Assembly: GCA_031841125.1 (NCBI GenBank) | Contig: CM063110.1 | Coordinates: 13,449,626 to 13,513,625 of the forward strand | Direction of reading: 5' to 3' | Length of the DNA stretch: 64,000 nt | Origin: Acanthococcus lagerstroemiae | Lineage: Eukaryota > Arthropoda > Insecta > Hemiptera > Eriococcidae | In this document: positions 35,282 to 46,172 of the stretch, one piece after another | How the letters are laid out: every line of letters starts with the position of its first letter | How positions within the stretch are numbered: the first letter of the stretch is position 1 | Notes under the pieces: generated by a model | What the model was told of the DNA's origin: nothing | Seen by the model: the letters and a program-made list of their open reading frames with translations, nothing else | The model's database searches: none | Program-made: the position numbers and the translations under genes

Positions 35282-36267
35282 CCCTTCAATATCACACATG
35301 TGACAATTGTCACAGTGGTATAAAATTCGCAGCAGCGGCGCAAGTCAGAGGGGAAACTCAGCCGCATAACTCCTAGCGTCTGTGCGCACATGATTTACCT
35401 TCATTCTCGCGTGTGAGTTTTGGTTGCCTACTCTAACTGTCAAAGAGGCATGAATTTTTTTTTTTTTAAATTAATTTTCGGTTAAATATCTCCAATAATA
35501 CTGATGTGACAATAATTGTCACACCGACCTATTTTCACTCTTACAGAGCACTATGTACAATTTTGAGGTTAGTAGGTTGAATTGAATTCTGTTTTTAATC
35601 AATTTGGACCAAAATTTATCATATTGGCGGTTTAATTTATGCATTCGAGTTGGTTTTCTGATGTAGCTCAGTGTGAGGAAATATTTCGAGGTGGACCCGA
35701 GGAATACGGTATCGAGAGGAAGGCCCAGGTTGAGACATTTTGTGAAAGCCGCGTAATGAATTGTCATGCGTGTTATTTTTTCTTGTTCCTTAGCAAAATA
35801 CTTTTTACTGTACTGCAACCAGTTATTATTCTTTCTAACGAAAAATAATTATCGGCGAATGTATAACTCATTGTCTCTGATTTCCAATTACAGAATTCTT
35901 GATCAAGTGAAAATAATTCCGAAAATGTGAATAGGCAAATTAAAAATTATACTAAAATAAACAAAATTGCAGGGAAAATAGTAACAAGCAACTTGTACCT
36001 AGTTTCAAGAAGTATCCGTATTCAGTGCATTCGTAGGACAAAAGTAATGTTATAAATTAAAAAAAAAAGTTGTGAGCTATTAACATGAAGTGGTGGAGGA
36101 AATTCCAAATTTGTGCCTATTTTTTCATATTGAAGTCAAATTTTAACCTCAAACTTGAATTTAGCATGAATAAATTCATATAGCACCATCAAATTTGGTA
36201 GGTTAATGATAAAACTGATGAATTGTTAAGTACTGTGACAATTGTCACATGTGTGGTAATATCGGAA
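35282..36267. mobile_element. possible piggyBac-like element with GTGACAATTGTCAC palindromes
   Basis: TTAA (35278-35281) is followed by CCCTTCAATATCACACATGTG and GACAATTGTCAC. The other end reads GTGACAATTGTCACATGTG then GTAATATCGGAAG, its inverted counterpart. TTAA targeting, a C-rich terminus and a subterminal palindrome suit piggyBac. The right-hand TTAA is degraded to AAAA-like sequence. A third palindrome with two extra bases lies at 35504-35524. The minus-strand frame 35519-35818 has no recognisable transposase motif, so the assignment is tentative. Confidence 0.5.
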
Positions 36268-36373
36268 GAAAACCTACAAGTGGTATTTATTTTCATATTT
36301 TGATACATGAAACACACGTCACATTTTCATGTACAGTCAAACAATAAAAACTGATTTATGTTCTATGTTGGCG

Positions 36374-36530
36374 CAGTAGTGTAGTCAGGCTATAATGTTC
36401 GGGGGGTCTAGTCTTCACCAAAGGTGGAGTGGATGTTAGTCAGGGTGCTAAAATTAGAAAAATACTGTTTGACGAAGTCGCCAGAGGGGGTGAAGGTGGC
36501 AGATCCCCCGGACCCCCTCTTCAAGTCGCA
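36374..36530 (+). mobile_element. hAT MITE fragment related to 15753-15909
   Basis: Begins CAGTAGTGTAGTCAGGC, a mutated CAGTGGCGTAGCCAGG terminus. GTGCTAAAATTAGAAAAATA and GACGAAGTCG follow as in the 15.8-kb element. The right end is not recognisable. Confidence 0.55.
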
Positions 36531-36659
36531 TTGCGTTTATTTGGAGTGCCCTGATTGATCTGGAGTTTATCGCTTCATGTTTTTGTGCTGGTCAGACAAA
36601 GATGTTAGTATTTTCTACAATTTAATCGGATAATTAGAATAAATGCTGGTTATGGTTTC

Positions 36660-37650
36660 TAAAAACTGAAATCTTTGGTATACGGGGCTAAAAATGGGCC
36701 GGGAGGTACATGAATGGGAACGAAACAATATACAAGTATATTATGGTCGCGTTAAATCAGATGTAAATATACTGAGGCATTGTAAGCTCATTTTGGAAAT
36801 TTCGGATTTTCAACCCCGTATAATTGTTTCTTAAAGGAGACGGTTATAGCCATTCAGGGTGTCTACTGGTGCTGAAAATTCCTGAATTTTGAAAGTAGGT
36901 CCTAAAAGTCCTGAAAAGTTCTGAAATTTAAATGAAAATAATTGAAAAGTCCTTCATGTTTGTGAGAAATACTATAAAATTGATTTTTTGCGATTCCTAT
37001 GATTGGTCATTAAAAAGTGTAGCGCAGGATTTATATTCAGAAGGAGGGGGAAGTGGGGAAGTAAAAAGGAGGGAGAAATGAAAGGGATAAAACACTTGAA
37101 AAAAAGATTTGCACACTTGGAAAAATATGGAAAATATGCCGGCTATAGTCCTCCAAAGGGTCCCTGAAAAAGCACTTCATTTTTACTTTTCAATTTCTGC
37201 AGACACTGCCACCAAATTTTAACATAATGTAAAGAAATTCAATGTAAAAAAATTCCGAAGAATTCAAGTTGGAAAATAGGGGGAGGGTAAAATTCTGTGC
37301 CCCCCTCTTAATAAGAGTATCGATTTTTTAGCCTAAAATGTATGGGCTGTGTGGTGCATAAAAGAATACAGAAACAATATTCAAGTTATAATATTATGGG
37401 CGTGTTAAATCAAATGTAAATATGATAGTAAGGCATTTTGAGCTCGTTTTGGAAATTTTAAATTTCCAACCCCTAATAATTTTGGAAGAGAGACAATTAT
37501 AGCCACCAAATTTTAACGTAATTTGAAGAAGTTCAATGTAAAACACTTGAAACGTTCAAATCGAAAAAAATAGGGGGTCCAGAGGTGGCAAAATTTTGTG
37601 CTTCCTTTTAACAAAAGCACCGAAATTTTTTATAGCCTAAAACCTATTCA
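36660..37650. repeat. two-copy tandem duplication, period about 303 bp, with MITE in copy 1
   Basis: Landmarks pair in order: GAAACAATATACAAGTATAT and GAAACAATATTCAAGTTATA, CGTGTTAAATCAAATGTAAA, TGAGCTCGTTTTGGAAATTT, TCCAACCCCTAATAATT, and TTATAGCCACCAAATTTTAA. The raw offset is 657 bp and falls to 303 bp when the 354-bp insert at 36855-37208 is removed. Confidence 0.8.
36855..37208. mobile_element. CAGGGTGTCTAC MITE inside tandem copy 1
   Basis: Starts CAGGGTGTCTAC and ends GCAGACACTG, a decayed inverted match. Inside, AAGTCCTGAAAAGTTCTGAA-type repeats correspond to the GTCAGGAAA minisatellite of the 19.2-kb copy. The undisturbed tandem copy shows the empty site TTATAGCCACCAAATTT. Flanks CCATT and CCACC then suggest a 5-bp duplication with two later changes. 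Confidence 0.7.
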
Positions 37651-37910
37651 GAGTTCATACGAAAACATTCAGAAAGTACGAACTCCTCTCACCCGCCAAC
37701 CTTGAAGAAACACACACACCGACAAACAAACACTTTCATATATTAGAGATACTCCTCAAAATCACTATAGAGGTAACTCATAAAAAAGTAAGATGTTTTG
37801 TATGTGATTTTATTGTTAAATTGAACTATAAAAGACAAGTGTAAAAATGTGCAGTTCTGGTCAAAAAAGAAATTTCAACATGTTTCATGAAACGTTTTAA
37901 AATTTAAAAT

Positions 37911-38350
37911 TTAAATTGAGAAATTAATTTTATGAAAATCAAGTTGAAACTCAGCGAAATTTGTGGTATCAGAAATTTCTAACGAGTAGTACTCGTGGAT
38001 GAGCTTTTCAAAGTTCTCAGATGATAAGTGATTTCTCAAATTTGAATGAACAAATGACCGATTGGAAAAGACTTTCTCCAACTGGGCTTTGGAGAAAGCA
38101 ATTAACCTCAGTACCAAGGCCAGTTTCCAGTTTAGCGAGTTCAGAGGGTGGTGATGTTCAACATTAGTATGCCAAAAGACGACATCATCATCAACACCTT
38201 TTTCGAATAGCTCGTGGCCAAAATTTCTCTCTTATTTCGAAATTCTTCCGGATCTGATGAGCCATTGACATTAAATTCTTGAAATAAAAATTCTTGTACC
38301 ATATTTTTCTGTTTATCGTGAGTTTGGCTGCAGCTTAGTTTTTTCGCCAT
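37911..38350 (-). pseudogene. hAT transposase C-terminal (dimerisation) remnant
   Basis: On the minus strand, with one frameshift near 38150, DDVVFWHTNVEHHHPLNSLN is followed by LRLIAFSKAQLEKVFSNRSF and LRNHLSSENFEKLIHEYYS. This corresponds to the hAT dimerisation region (WWxxN...P.L..LA...L.IP.SSAxxERxFS...xLRNRLSxExxxxL). Upstream text from 38350 is not otherwise recognised. Nearby 38340-38470 is a TTTTAC/GTAAAA-rich stretch. Confidence 0.65.
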
Positions 38351-38614
38351 TTTACATCCATTTTACACTTTTTACGTGCATTGTACATTTTAAATTATTT
38401 TACATTTCACACGGAATTTACGTAAAATGTAAACTGAATTATTTTTCATGTAATATGCCAACTCTGCCCCATACTATTTACAATTTTCACCTAATGACAT
38501 AAGCAACTATGTTAGGCTACCATATTATTTTTTTTTTTATAGTTCATCATACTCTTTAAGCATTTTGATCAGATAAGAGTGGAAAGAAAAATTTAAATGT
38601 ATAATACCTATGCA

Positions 38615-39150
38615 ACCTCAGATTTGCTGATGATGTTATTTTGGTATCTAATAATCGAAACTGGATCAAACAAATGAGCCTTGAATTAGTCGGAGATGGT
38701 CAAAAGGCAGGTCTAGAGATACACATGGAAAAACAGAACTGCTCTCTAGTATAGCCACAGCGAAGAGTTTTTTGAAATAGATAATCTTAAAATCGAAAAA
38801 GCTCACGCAGCAATATATTTGGGGTAGATAATAAGCTTGGAAGAGGGAGTGGAGAAAGAGGTGAATCGAAGAGTAACACTGGCATGGAATAAATTTTGGA
38901 ACTTTAAATGTATGTATTTTCAAAGGCCAAAAAGATAAGATCCCCCCCCCCCAAAAAAAAAAACAATCAAAAACAAGTTTAAATTTAATCAGGACATAGT
39001 TACCAATATCAGAAAACAAAAAAATGGAGGGGAGGGGCACTGCCCGCTTAAAATACAATAGATGAACACACCAGCTAAAGTTCTGGTGGTCACTGCATCA
39101 TAAAAGAAGTAAAGGCAGACAAAAGATAAGTTCGCGAGATGATTTTGACA
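38615..39150 (+). pseudogene. LINE reverse transcriptase core fragment
   Basis: On the plus strand: LRFADDVILVSNNRNWIKQM with the intact catalytic FADD, then AGLEIHMEKT, then after shifts FEIDNLKIEKAHAAIYLG and EEGVEKEVNRRVTLAWNKF. A diverged tail GRQKISSRDDFDKFI lies near 39110. Stops and shifts make it non-functional. Sequence between 38930 and 39060 with an 11-base C run looks like a local insertion. Confidence 0.8.
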
Positions 39151-41839
39151 AGTTCATCCGTAATATATACTTATACTTCCATGGATGAGAACGAAACGAA
39201 GTTCACCGCAGTGTCGCATGGGAACCCTCATCTGGTTGGCCGTCACCAATAAAGACTAATGAATAATCAAAAGGGGCCCAGCGAGCTCCAAAATGCATGC
39301 ATTTGCTTGTCAACATTAGTTTGTGAAGGATGGTTTCATCGCCTAGGGCCAAAAGTTTGACCGGTCTGACACTGCTGTATACATTATAATGATCTGAGAT
39401 TTTGAAAATGCGAGCATTACGATCGACGGTGGAACTGTAATGACGTATATTTTCGGCAAAGCCCCCCCTCCCTCCCCCCGTTGACGTATTCTTGATTGTA
39501 CGATAAACCTGCGCTTTCTATAAAGTTTTTACCATCGTCTTCATGGTTACAAGTAATTGAGAAAATAGCACATACCCTCGAAGAATGTCTTCAGCATGGG
39601 CCTGGCTGTACAAGCTGAGATGAGTGGACGAGGTGATTGGTGATTTGGCCGGGAGCACCCGGTAAAGTGGTGTCCTACAGGCTATTCGCTTCTGTAATCC
39701 TCTTAAAACGGTTTCCACGTAATACCGTTTTTACATTCTCGTTTTCAAGGGTCGTAAAAGTACATAATATAGCCTATGGAACTGAAACAGGCTCACTTAA
39801 AGCCAGCAACACAGATCGGAGAACAAGCGAGTGATGCGGACAAGTCAAAGTACAGGCCTAGTACGGTGTATATAGATTACTGTACAATATATCAAACGCG
39901 TCGGAAGCGAGTAAATTGTGTCAGCGGTGCGGCGACCGTAATCGTAAACGTCTTTTCGAAGTGAAAATACACAATAAAATCGACGGAATTCCGAAGACAT
40001 TTTAAAGACCTACAGAACTAGTAAAAACCGATTACGTGTATCCTGTATCTATAACGGCGTTACCGGGCTAAAAATAAATCGATAAATAAATCGTAAAAAT
40101 ATCAAAAACAAGACCGACGTGTACGTTGGGTGGTTATATGTGTAGCCACTCGAAAATACCGTTACACGATGAAAAACATTCGGAATTAATAAGTAGATCG
40201 TTTTTGGAATATAATATCGCTCGGAAATAACACGTTATGCATAGTGAGCATCACGTGCGGTATTTTCTTAGGTTTTGAAAAAAATATATATATATATATT
40301 TCTATGTTCGAAATTAATACGTATCTTCTTTTCGGATTTGGGCTGCATTTTCTGTATTATTCCTCCTAATCAGCCTCTCTATCTTTCATCAACTTTGCAG
40401 TCTGACACCTCACCTGAGTTCAGAAATGAACATGATAGATAGAAAAGCCCAACCAGATTATAGTCGACTGAGACGTCTCGAGACTGCATCGCGATAACCT
40501 TCAAATTTTCTTTCGGTGCCGATTTTATGGCGCTGCTATGGGTGGATCAGTCGAATAATAAAATTGTTGACCTATACGTCGATCATCATTTCGATAGCTG
40601 TTGAAATGTTCGTAACGCTAGTTGGTCGACAGGGTCAGACGAATGGATAGAAAATTCTACGGTAGCCCAAATATGGCCCACTACGGTTCAAGTCACCTTT
40701 CGAATTGACAGTCTCTTCGTTCTTCTTTATCGACTGTCTCATGTAGTCAAGGTCGCTGATCGGTTGCTGTAAGCTCCGAATTCTTCTGGTGTCATTTGTC
40801 GTTTAGACCGTAGCTAGTAAGTTTTATAGGAGAGGGGCAGGGGGTAGACAGTAGAAATATCGACTGGCTGCTAGAATGTACCGAGTGCTGACTTTTCGAA
40901 CGGGGGAGAGGTTACTCCCTACCTCTCGTATATGCTCGGTCAAACTTGACTACTTAACAGCCAGACTTGAAGATCGAAGAGGATTTGTCTCAGTCGAGCT
41001 TAGAATTTCTTAAAGCCTGGATGGGTGTGTTTGACGCCCAATTTAGAAATCCAAATCGAAATTGGCCTACTTTTTGGGAGGGGAAATCGCTGTGAACGAC
41101 TGAAATTTGACCAACATCCAAACTGACAAAGATTGGCAACTAAGTAGTTTAGCCTCAGATGACTGAAGATGTGCAAAGCAGTGGCATTTACGCCTAAGGT
41201 AACGTTTCAAGGTTGGTAAGGCAACGGATGGCGATAGAAGGGAAGTTCAGTCTTGGGCAACTAAAATAATAAACACAAAATGGTATTATAATGGGCTGAT
41301 GAGACGAATTTTTGTCCCCAAGAGTATACTTGAATACCCGACCAATTCCAAAACGGCAAATCATTTCTTATTCTTAAACCGAGAGAGCCTGTCGAGGAGG
41401 ACCAAACACGCAACATTTTAAGTCAAAACTGTACAATTGGGAATGTTCTCTATGCTCATCCGGTATTTTTAGGGTTTCATTCGGCAAATTTAGGTAGGTC
41501 ACAAAACAAGTCTCGCGATTCCTCTGACGTCCAGTAGCGTAAGTGATTAAATTGAAACACTACCTGTTGGAGTTTCAAGGTTACTGAAATTCACTCTTGA
41601 TGTTAATTTCACTACAAGTTGGACATTATGGTATCCGCTGGTGACGGATGCTAAAATTTCATGAAATACAATACGGATGCCACTTCGCAGGTTCAAAGGC
41701 TTTTTGAACTCATTGTTGAATTCGACCGTGATTAGTAAATTCTGGTTTGTAGAATAAGCAGAGGAAGACGTTAAGTCTAGTCAAATCGTGCCGTATTAAT
41801 TGATCAAAATTCGAAAGGACCTGAAAGTCAAGTGAAAGT
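39151..41839. other. no gene recognised; low-repeat stretch
   Basis: 39840-40320 is enriched in ATCGATAAATAAATC-type motifs and CG dinucleotides and lacks repeats, so it may be a regulatory island. The rest is unassigned. No exon can be supported. Confidence 0.3.
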
Positions 41840-42130
41840 ATATTTTGCGCTAAATAACATATGTGGCAGTTTCTATAAAATGGGGTAACTTTGTCGATCC
41901 GGCGAATTTTGAGTTACGGACAGTACGTGATGGAGGAATGAATTCCCATTCCAAGGAGCTATCAGCAAGATTTGTAGCGTTTTTTGTTCCGGAGATACAA
42001 GCGGTCAAAGATGAGTGTAACAAGAACGCACGAAAACACGTGTTTTTGGGAAAAACGCGCGAAAACACATTTTTGGGGAAAACGCGTTTAAAGTTAGACA
42101 CACCTTTTTCTCCCACTCCATCAAGCGGCC
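41840..42130. repeat. probable dispersed repeat with short internal duplication
   Basis: GCACGAAAACACGTGTTTTT and GCGCGAAAACACATTTTTGG are consecutive related units of about 29 bp (42025-42080). The preceding GGGGTAACTTTGTCGATCCG and CGTGATGGAGGAATGAATTC read like a dispersed insect repeat, but no second copy lies in the window. Confidence 0.35.
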
Positions 42131-44164
42131 CTAACTCGCCGCGGAATCACGTTACCAGCCTCGACGAGGGCTTGTTGAAAAGGTAATTTTTCGCTCTTCT
42201 GCGTGGTAACGATTCAGAACATCGGACTTACTCGTGAGCTCCGAAAAACCACGAAGAAGCGAACGCAGACATTCGCATTCTTTTCTTATTCTCTTTCTCT
42301 CTCTCCCTCTAACGTATGGCTATACCAATCATAGCCACTAAGTGCCAAAAGGAGGCAGTGTGTCAGATGGAGAGATAATATAAACTAATTTATAGATTCA
42401 GTAAATTTCCCAACAACAACTCGCAGCAGGGGGAATGGGAGCGCCTACAAGACCTACAAAACACTTTTGCTCGTTATGGGCCGAGGAAACTGTAAGCCCA
42501 ACTTTGGTGCCAGAAAACTCCAAAAATTTGGGAACTAAGAAATAGTCAAAAATCAACGTACAACTTCCTCAATAAAAGTATCTTTGATTGAGTTCCGCAA
42601 CTATGCTTTTCCTCTCCATGTAACAGAGAATAATATCCATGTAACAGAAAATAATACAGGTCCGGTGAAGTAATATAAATACTTGCAGAGTATGAACGAA
42701 TTTAGGAACTCGTTATGGGATTTGTTGTACAAAAGAATATCATACCAGATGCCTCAAGCCAAACGAGTCTGAAACTTGCGAAGTTGAAAAAAATTCGGAT
42801 CTTCCCACGCCGAAGCTATTAACTCTGATTAATGAATTTGCTTCACCACTGAAGGTCTATAATTCAAGCGAATTATTTCATTTATTTCGTTAATTTAACG
42901 AATTTTCGCGCCAGTCAAGATCCAAAATCACGAGCAGTTCAAAATCGAATACAGCAATACTATGTACAGCTGACCTTAAGCGTTTCAACCGTATGCTATA
43001 ATAGCCATTCCAAGTCGTCATTAAATTCGCGATTCTGCACATATATGTACATCTTCGAACCACCAGCTACATATTTCTTGGCACGCTTTAATTAACCGCA
43101 AATACTTAGTAAGAAATCAGCGGAGATTGAAAAAAATGAAAACAAAATTTATATTCGGAGCGCCAATAAACCTGTACGAAAAAATTTCCTGACAAACCGC
43201 GCGGCGAATCAAAGCCCAAACTCTCCGATTAGCACAATTTATGCGTCCAGTTTTTGTTATTCGAACAGGTGAATTTCGTATATGCGAAGAAAAAAGTTTT
43301 TTAAATGCAAATTCGAAGGTGTGTGTACGCTAGGGCTAGGCCAGGCGAGCTCGTTTAAATTTGTTCGACTCACTGACTGGTTAGACGATTGGGTTGGCCT
43401 ATGTGAAAGAATGCAGATCAGATCGAGTATAGCCGAGTTCAGATACTAATCATATCGCAATACTCAAATCGGTTCGTATAAAAGCTTTTCTCAGCCACAG
43501 ACTTATAACATGTTAGTGAAATGACGCGAACAAGCCTTATTTTGGTCGTTTTAACTTACAACGAGAATTTACACTTTTTGGAACCGGTCTGATTTTGAAA
43601 CCTGCGGGACAGAACGAATTTCAGGCGAATTAAAATAGTTGATCGAGTGAAAACCAATTTTTGAGTTCGAGCCTCTGATGCTTGGACCCGGCAAGACACC
43701 TGTGTAACAACATGATTGACAGAAATCAATAATATAGTTTACACTAATAACAAAATAAAAAGCGCTGGGATATGGTATGGAAGTACATTCAAACTTCTTT
43801 ACGTACAAACTATAAGTTTCCTACAATCCTGGTGTTGCCTTTTCCTCCTCCCAAGTGGTACAATCGATACCCTGAAAATCAGTTTTTTCTCGAAACTCCT
43901 AGACTATCAACTCTATGGGAGAAGGGCGAATGCACACTGTCCTTCATTAAATTCTGAATTTATAAAGTTTGTAACACTTTTTTGTAACAATTACACTACG
44001 CCACAAATTTCAACTTTTCGTTTGTTCCTACAAATATCATACCATTAGGTGATTCTAAAGTATGTATTTTTTTTTTATACTACTACTTGATCAGAAAGGC
44101 AATGTTTATGTTGGAGTTTTACGGACGACAAGGAAGCGCCTATCATTCATGCATCGAGTGCTAA
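42131..44164. other. no gene recognised
   Basis: A short CT-rich tract occurs at about 42290-42310. Overlapping plus-strand frames at 43716-44048 carry no known motif. Confidence 0.35.
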
Positions 44165-44330
44165 CAAAACCTGCATGTAAAGTAAACGTCCCTCAATGTA
44201 AAGCGTTTTTACATGAAAAAATTGCTGGTCAGTAATTTTGTATTGGGGAATCGAACCCGCGTCCATTGAAACATTTAACTGAATGTAACGATTGTCTCTA
44301 ACCACTCGGCCACGGAGCGAATTACAAAAT
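44165..44330 (-). mobile_element. tRNA-like SINE candidate, family C
   Basis: On the minus strand GTGGCCGAGTGGTTAGAG is an A-box region like tRNA-Ser or tRNA-Leu, and GCGGGTTCGATTCCCC is a good B box, about 50 nt apart. The bases flanking these cannot form a normal acceptor stem, so it is not a functional tRNA. The adjacent tail CAATGTAAAGTAAACG recurs at 45425, suggesting an associated dispersed repeat. Confidence 0.55.
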
Positions 44331-44629
44331 AGCGACTTAAGAACGCATTTAAATATTCACAATGTAGTGCAGCTGTTATATCGTTCATTGTTAACCGTTG
44401 TTATGTTTTTGCTGGCCACTACCTGTGTATGCTGTTTGTGCATGTGAACAAACTGAAGACAAGACTGTGATACTGTACTTTGTAGTAATTAACTGAGAAA
44501 ATTAAATGTTTGAATTAATTACGCACACAAAAATCACCTGTCTATAATTTAAATAAATAAATAATGGAAAAAAAAAGAAGAAAAAAAAAGACCACGACAG
44601 CGAAAAACATTGCCGCTTCTCATCAAGTA

Positions 44630-44752
44630 GTATAAAAAATATATCTTCCACTACAAGAGCCAAAAGTGAGTTTACATAACTCTGGAATTGTTCACTCGTT
44701 CGCAAACTCACTTTTGACTCGCTTGGTGTGTAATATACTATTGACTCTGAAT
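44630..44752. mobile_element. palindromic MITE, copy 1
   Basis: CAAGAGCCAAAAGTGAGTTT pairs with AAACTCACTTTTGACTCGCT, and outer bases TAGTATA.../...TAATATACTA continue the symmetry. The centre has CTCTGGAATTG and TTCACTCG. Non-coding. Confidence 0.7.
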
Positions 44753-45724
44753 ACGATGCCGTTGGCCCTTTTTCTCTAATACGCCTAGTTTTTGAGGAAC
44801 ATGCGTTTTGAAGTATGAAAAATGCTCAAAATTGTGAACTTTGTGAAGTTACTCAATATTATTCTGACAATGACTTATCGATATAATCCAGCGAATTAAG
44901 AGCTTAGACCTTCTTTAATGACATATTCAATCTGCAGACTCCTAGTAGCGTTTCGTTTTGGAGTATTGCATATTTTTTGGAAAAACTTTCCATCAGGAAA
45001 ACCAGACTCGAACCCCTCCCTTGGGAAGAGATGTTTGCGGAACCCGGAGTGGTTACACTGCTATTCTTTTGTGTCTTACACCATTTAGAATATGATTTAA
45101 GGGCAGTCTAAGGGGCAACACCAAATCAGTGTTGTTTAATACAAAACATTCACTATATGAATGGGAAACTTCTCCGTCATTTCTGTTCTTTGACTTTCAG
45201 AGCTTATAAAAGCCTTTAGGAATTACTTTTTTAATTTTATTACTTTGTATAGAGATGTAAATGTATTCTCATATTCTCAGACGAAATCACGCCAATTAAA
45301 CAAATACCACATATTAAAAATTACATTTTTACAATACATGATCAGACAGACGATGTTCACTTTAGTACTTTACAAGTGGAAAGCAGCAATTTTCATTGAC
45401 GAATCAGATACAAGCATAACCTCAATGTAAAGTAAACGTGCCTCAATATAAAACACGAGTCACATTTGTACATGCAGGCACGTTTACTAACCGACACAAC
45501 GGAGCGACACCCAGAATACAGACGGATACCAAGAATGGCCGACTAATGCCGAGGATGTTATTACGACGTTATCTCATGGCAATTGTTGCTTCCTGATACA
45601 TATTATTCGTTATCGGAACTGTACATTTCCTTTTAGTTGGGAAAATACATAAGCTGAATTTTTCAGTGTTGCTTTCTTGATAAGACAAAGCGGTTAATGT
45701 TTTCCCTTTCTGATTATTTATTGT
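44753..45724. other. no gene; tRNA-like B box and repeat tail
   Basis: A minus-strand GGGTTCGAGTCTGG at about 45000-45015 is a B box without a convincing A box. CTCAATGTAAAGTAAACGTG at 45420-45445 matches the tail near 44175. It is unresolved. Confidence 0.35.
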
Positions 45725-45860
45725 AAGAAATATCTTACAAAACAAGAGCCCAAAGTGAGTTTATATGACTCTGGAATTGCTCACTCGCTACACTCATTCG
45801 CAAACTTTCCATCGCATGTAAACACTCACTTTTGACTCTTGGTGTGTAATATACTATTTT
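45725..45860. mobile_element. palindromic MITE, copy 2
   Basis: Same family as 44630-44752: CAAGAGCCCAAAGTGAGTTT on the left and CACTCACTTTTGACTCTTGG then TGTGTAATATACTAT on the right. Here the interior carries extra sequence (CTACACTCATTCGC). Confidence 0.7.
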
Positions 45861-46172
45861 TCTTGCGTCACCACACATACCAAAAAGAGGAGGTGCGGGG
45901 TGAAGGAAGGAAGCGCAGTCCGGCTATGGTGCACCCGAATTCCATGTTAACGCTGGGTGAGTGTTACTTTGGTCAGTAGGGTGTGCCATAGTGGCCCAGG
46001 TAGAACAGCGCAAATCCGAAGCAGAGTGGCAAATTGGGGACCCAGGCCAGCCTCGGTGCGTCTTTCTAGTCAGTGACGCGATACTCGGAAAGGTAGTTTC
46101 CGGGGCCAGGGGTGCGGTGTCTGAGGAGCTACCTTAGCATGCTTGTGCATCGCCATACGCTCCACCTTACAT
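45861..46172 (+). mobile_element. R1-like LINE 3' fragment d
   Basis: Carries the distal 3' region in the same order as fragment a, but starts further upstream at GCGTCACCACACATACCAA and includes GGTGCGGGGTGAAGGAAGGA. It ends at TGCATCGCCATACGCTCCAC. It abuts the palindromic MITE directly. Confidence 0.75.

Larger units (their letters stand above)
34443..37750 (+). mobile_element. composite dispersed repeat with nested elements
   Basis: The left boundary phrase ACTAGCGGACCCGTTTCGCA and the right-end segment (CTCACCCGCCAACC, then AAACACACACACCGACAAAC and a CACTTTCATATATTAGAGAT end) resemble the ends of a widespread arthropod retroelement-related repeat. That resemblance is recalled, not computed. 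Between them lie two sets of tandem units, a TTAA-type element and two MITE-like inserts. No coding region of its own is legible. Treating the two ends as one element is inference. Confidence 0.4.

Noticed and set aside
40390..40430. Minus-strand ratchet-like CTCAG|GTGAGG
   Set aside because: Upstream pyrimidine tract on the minus strand is weak and there is no downstream donor.
45000..45075. Possible tRNA gene (B-box-like GGTTCGAGTC on the minus strand)
   Set aside because: No A box at proper spacing and no acceptor stem.
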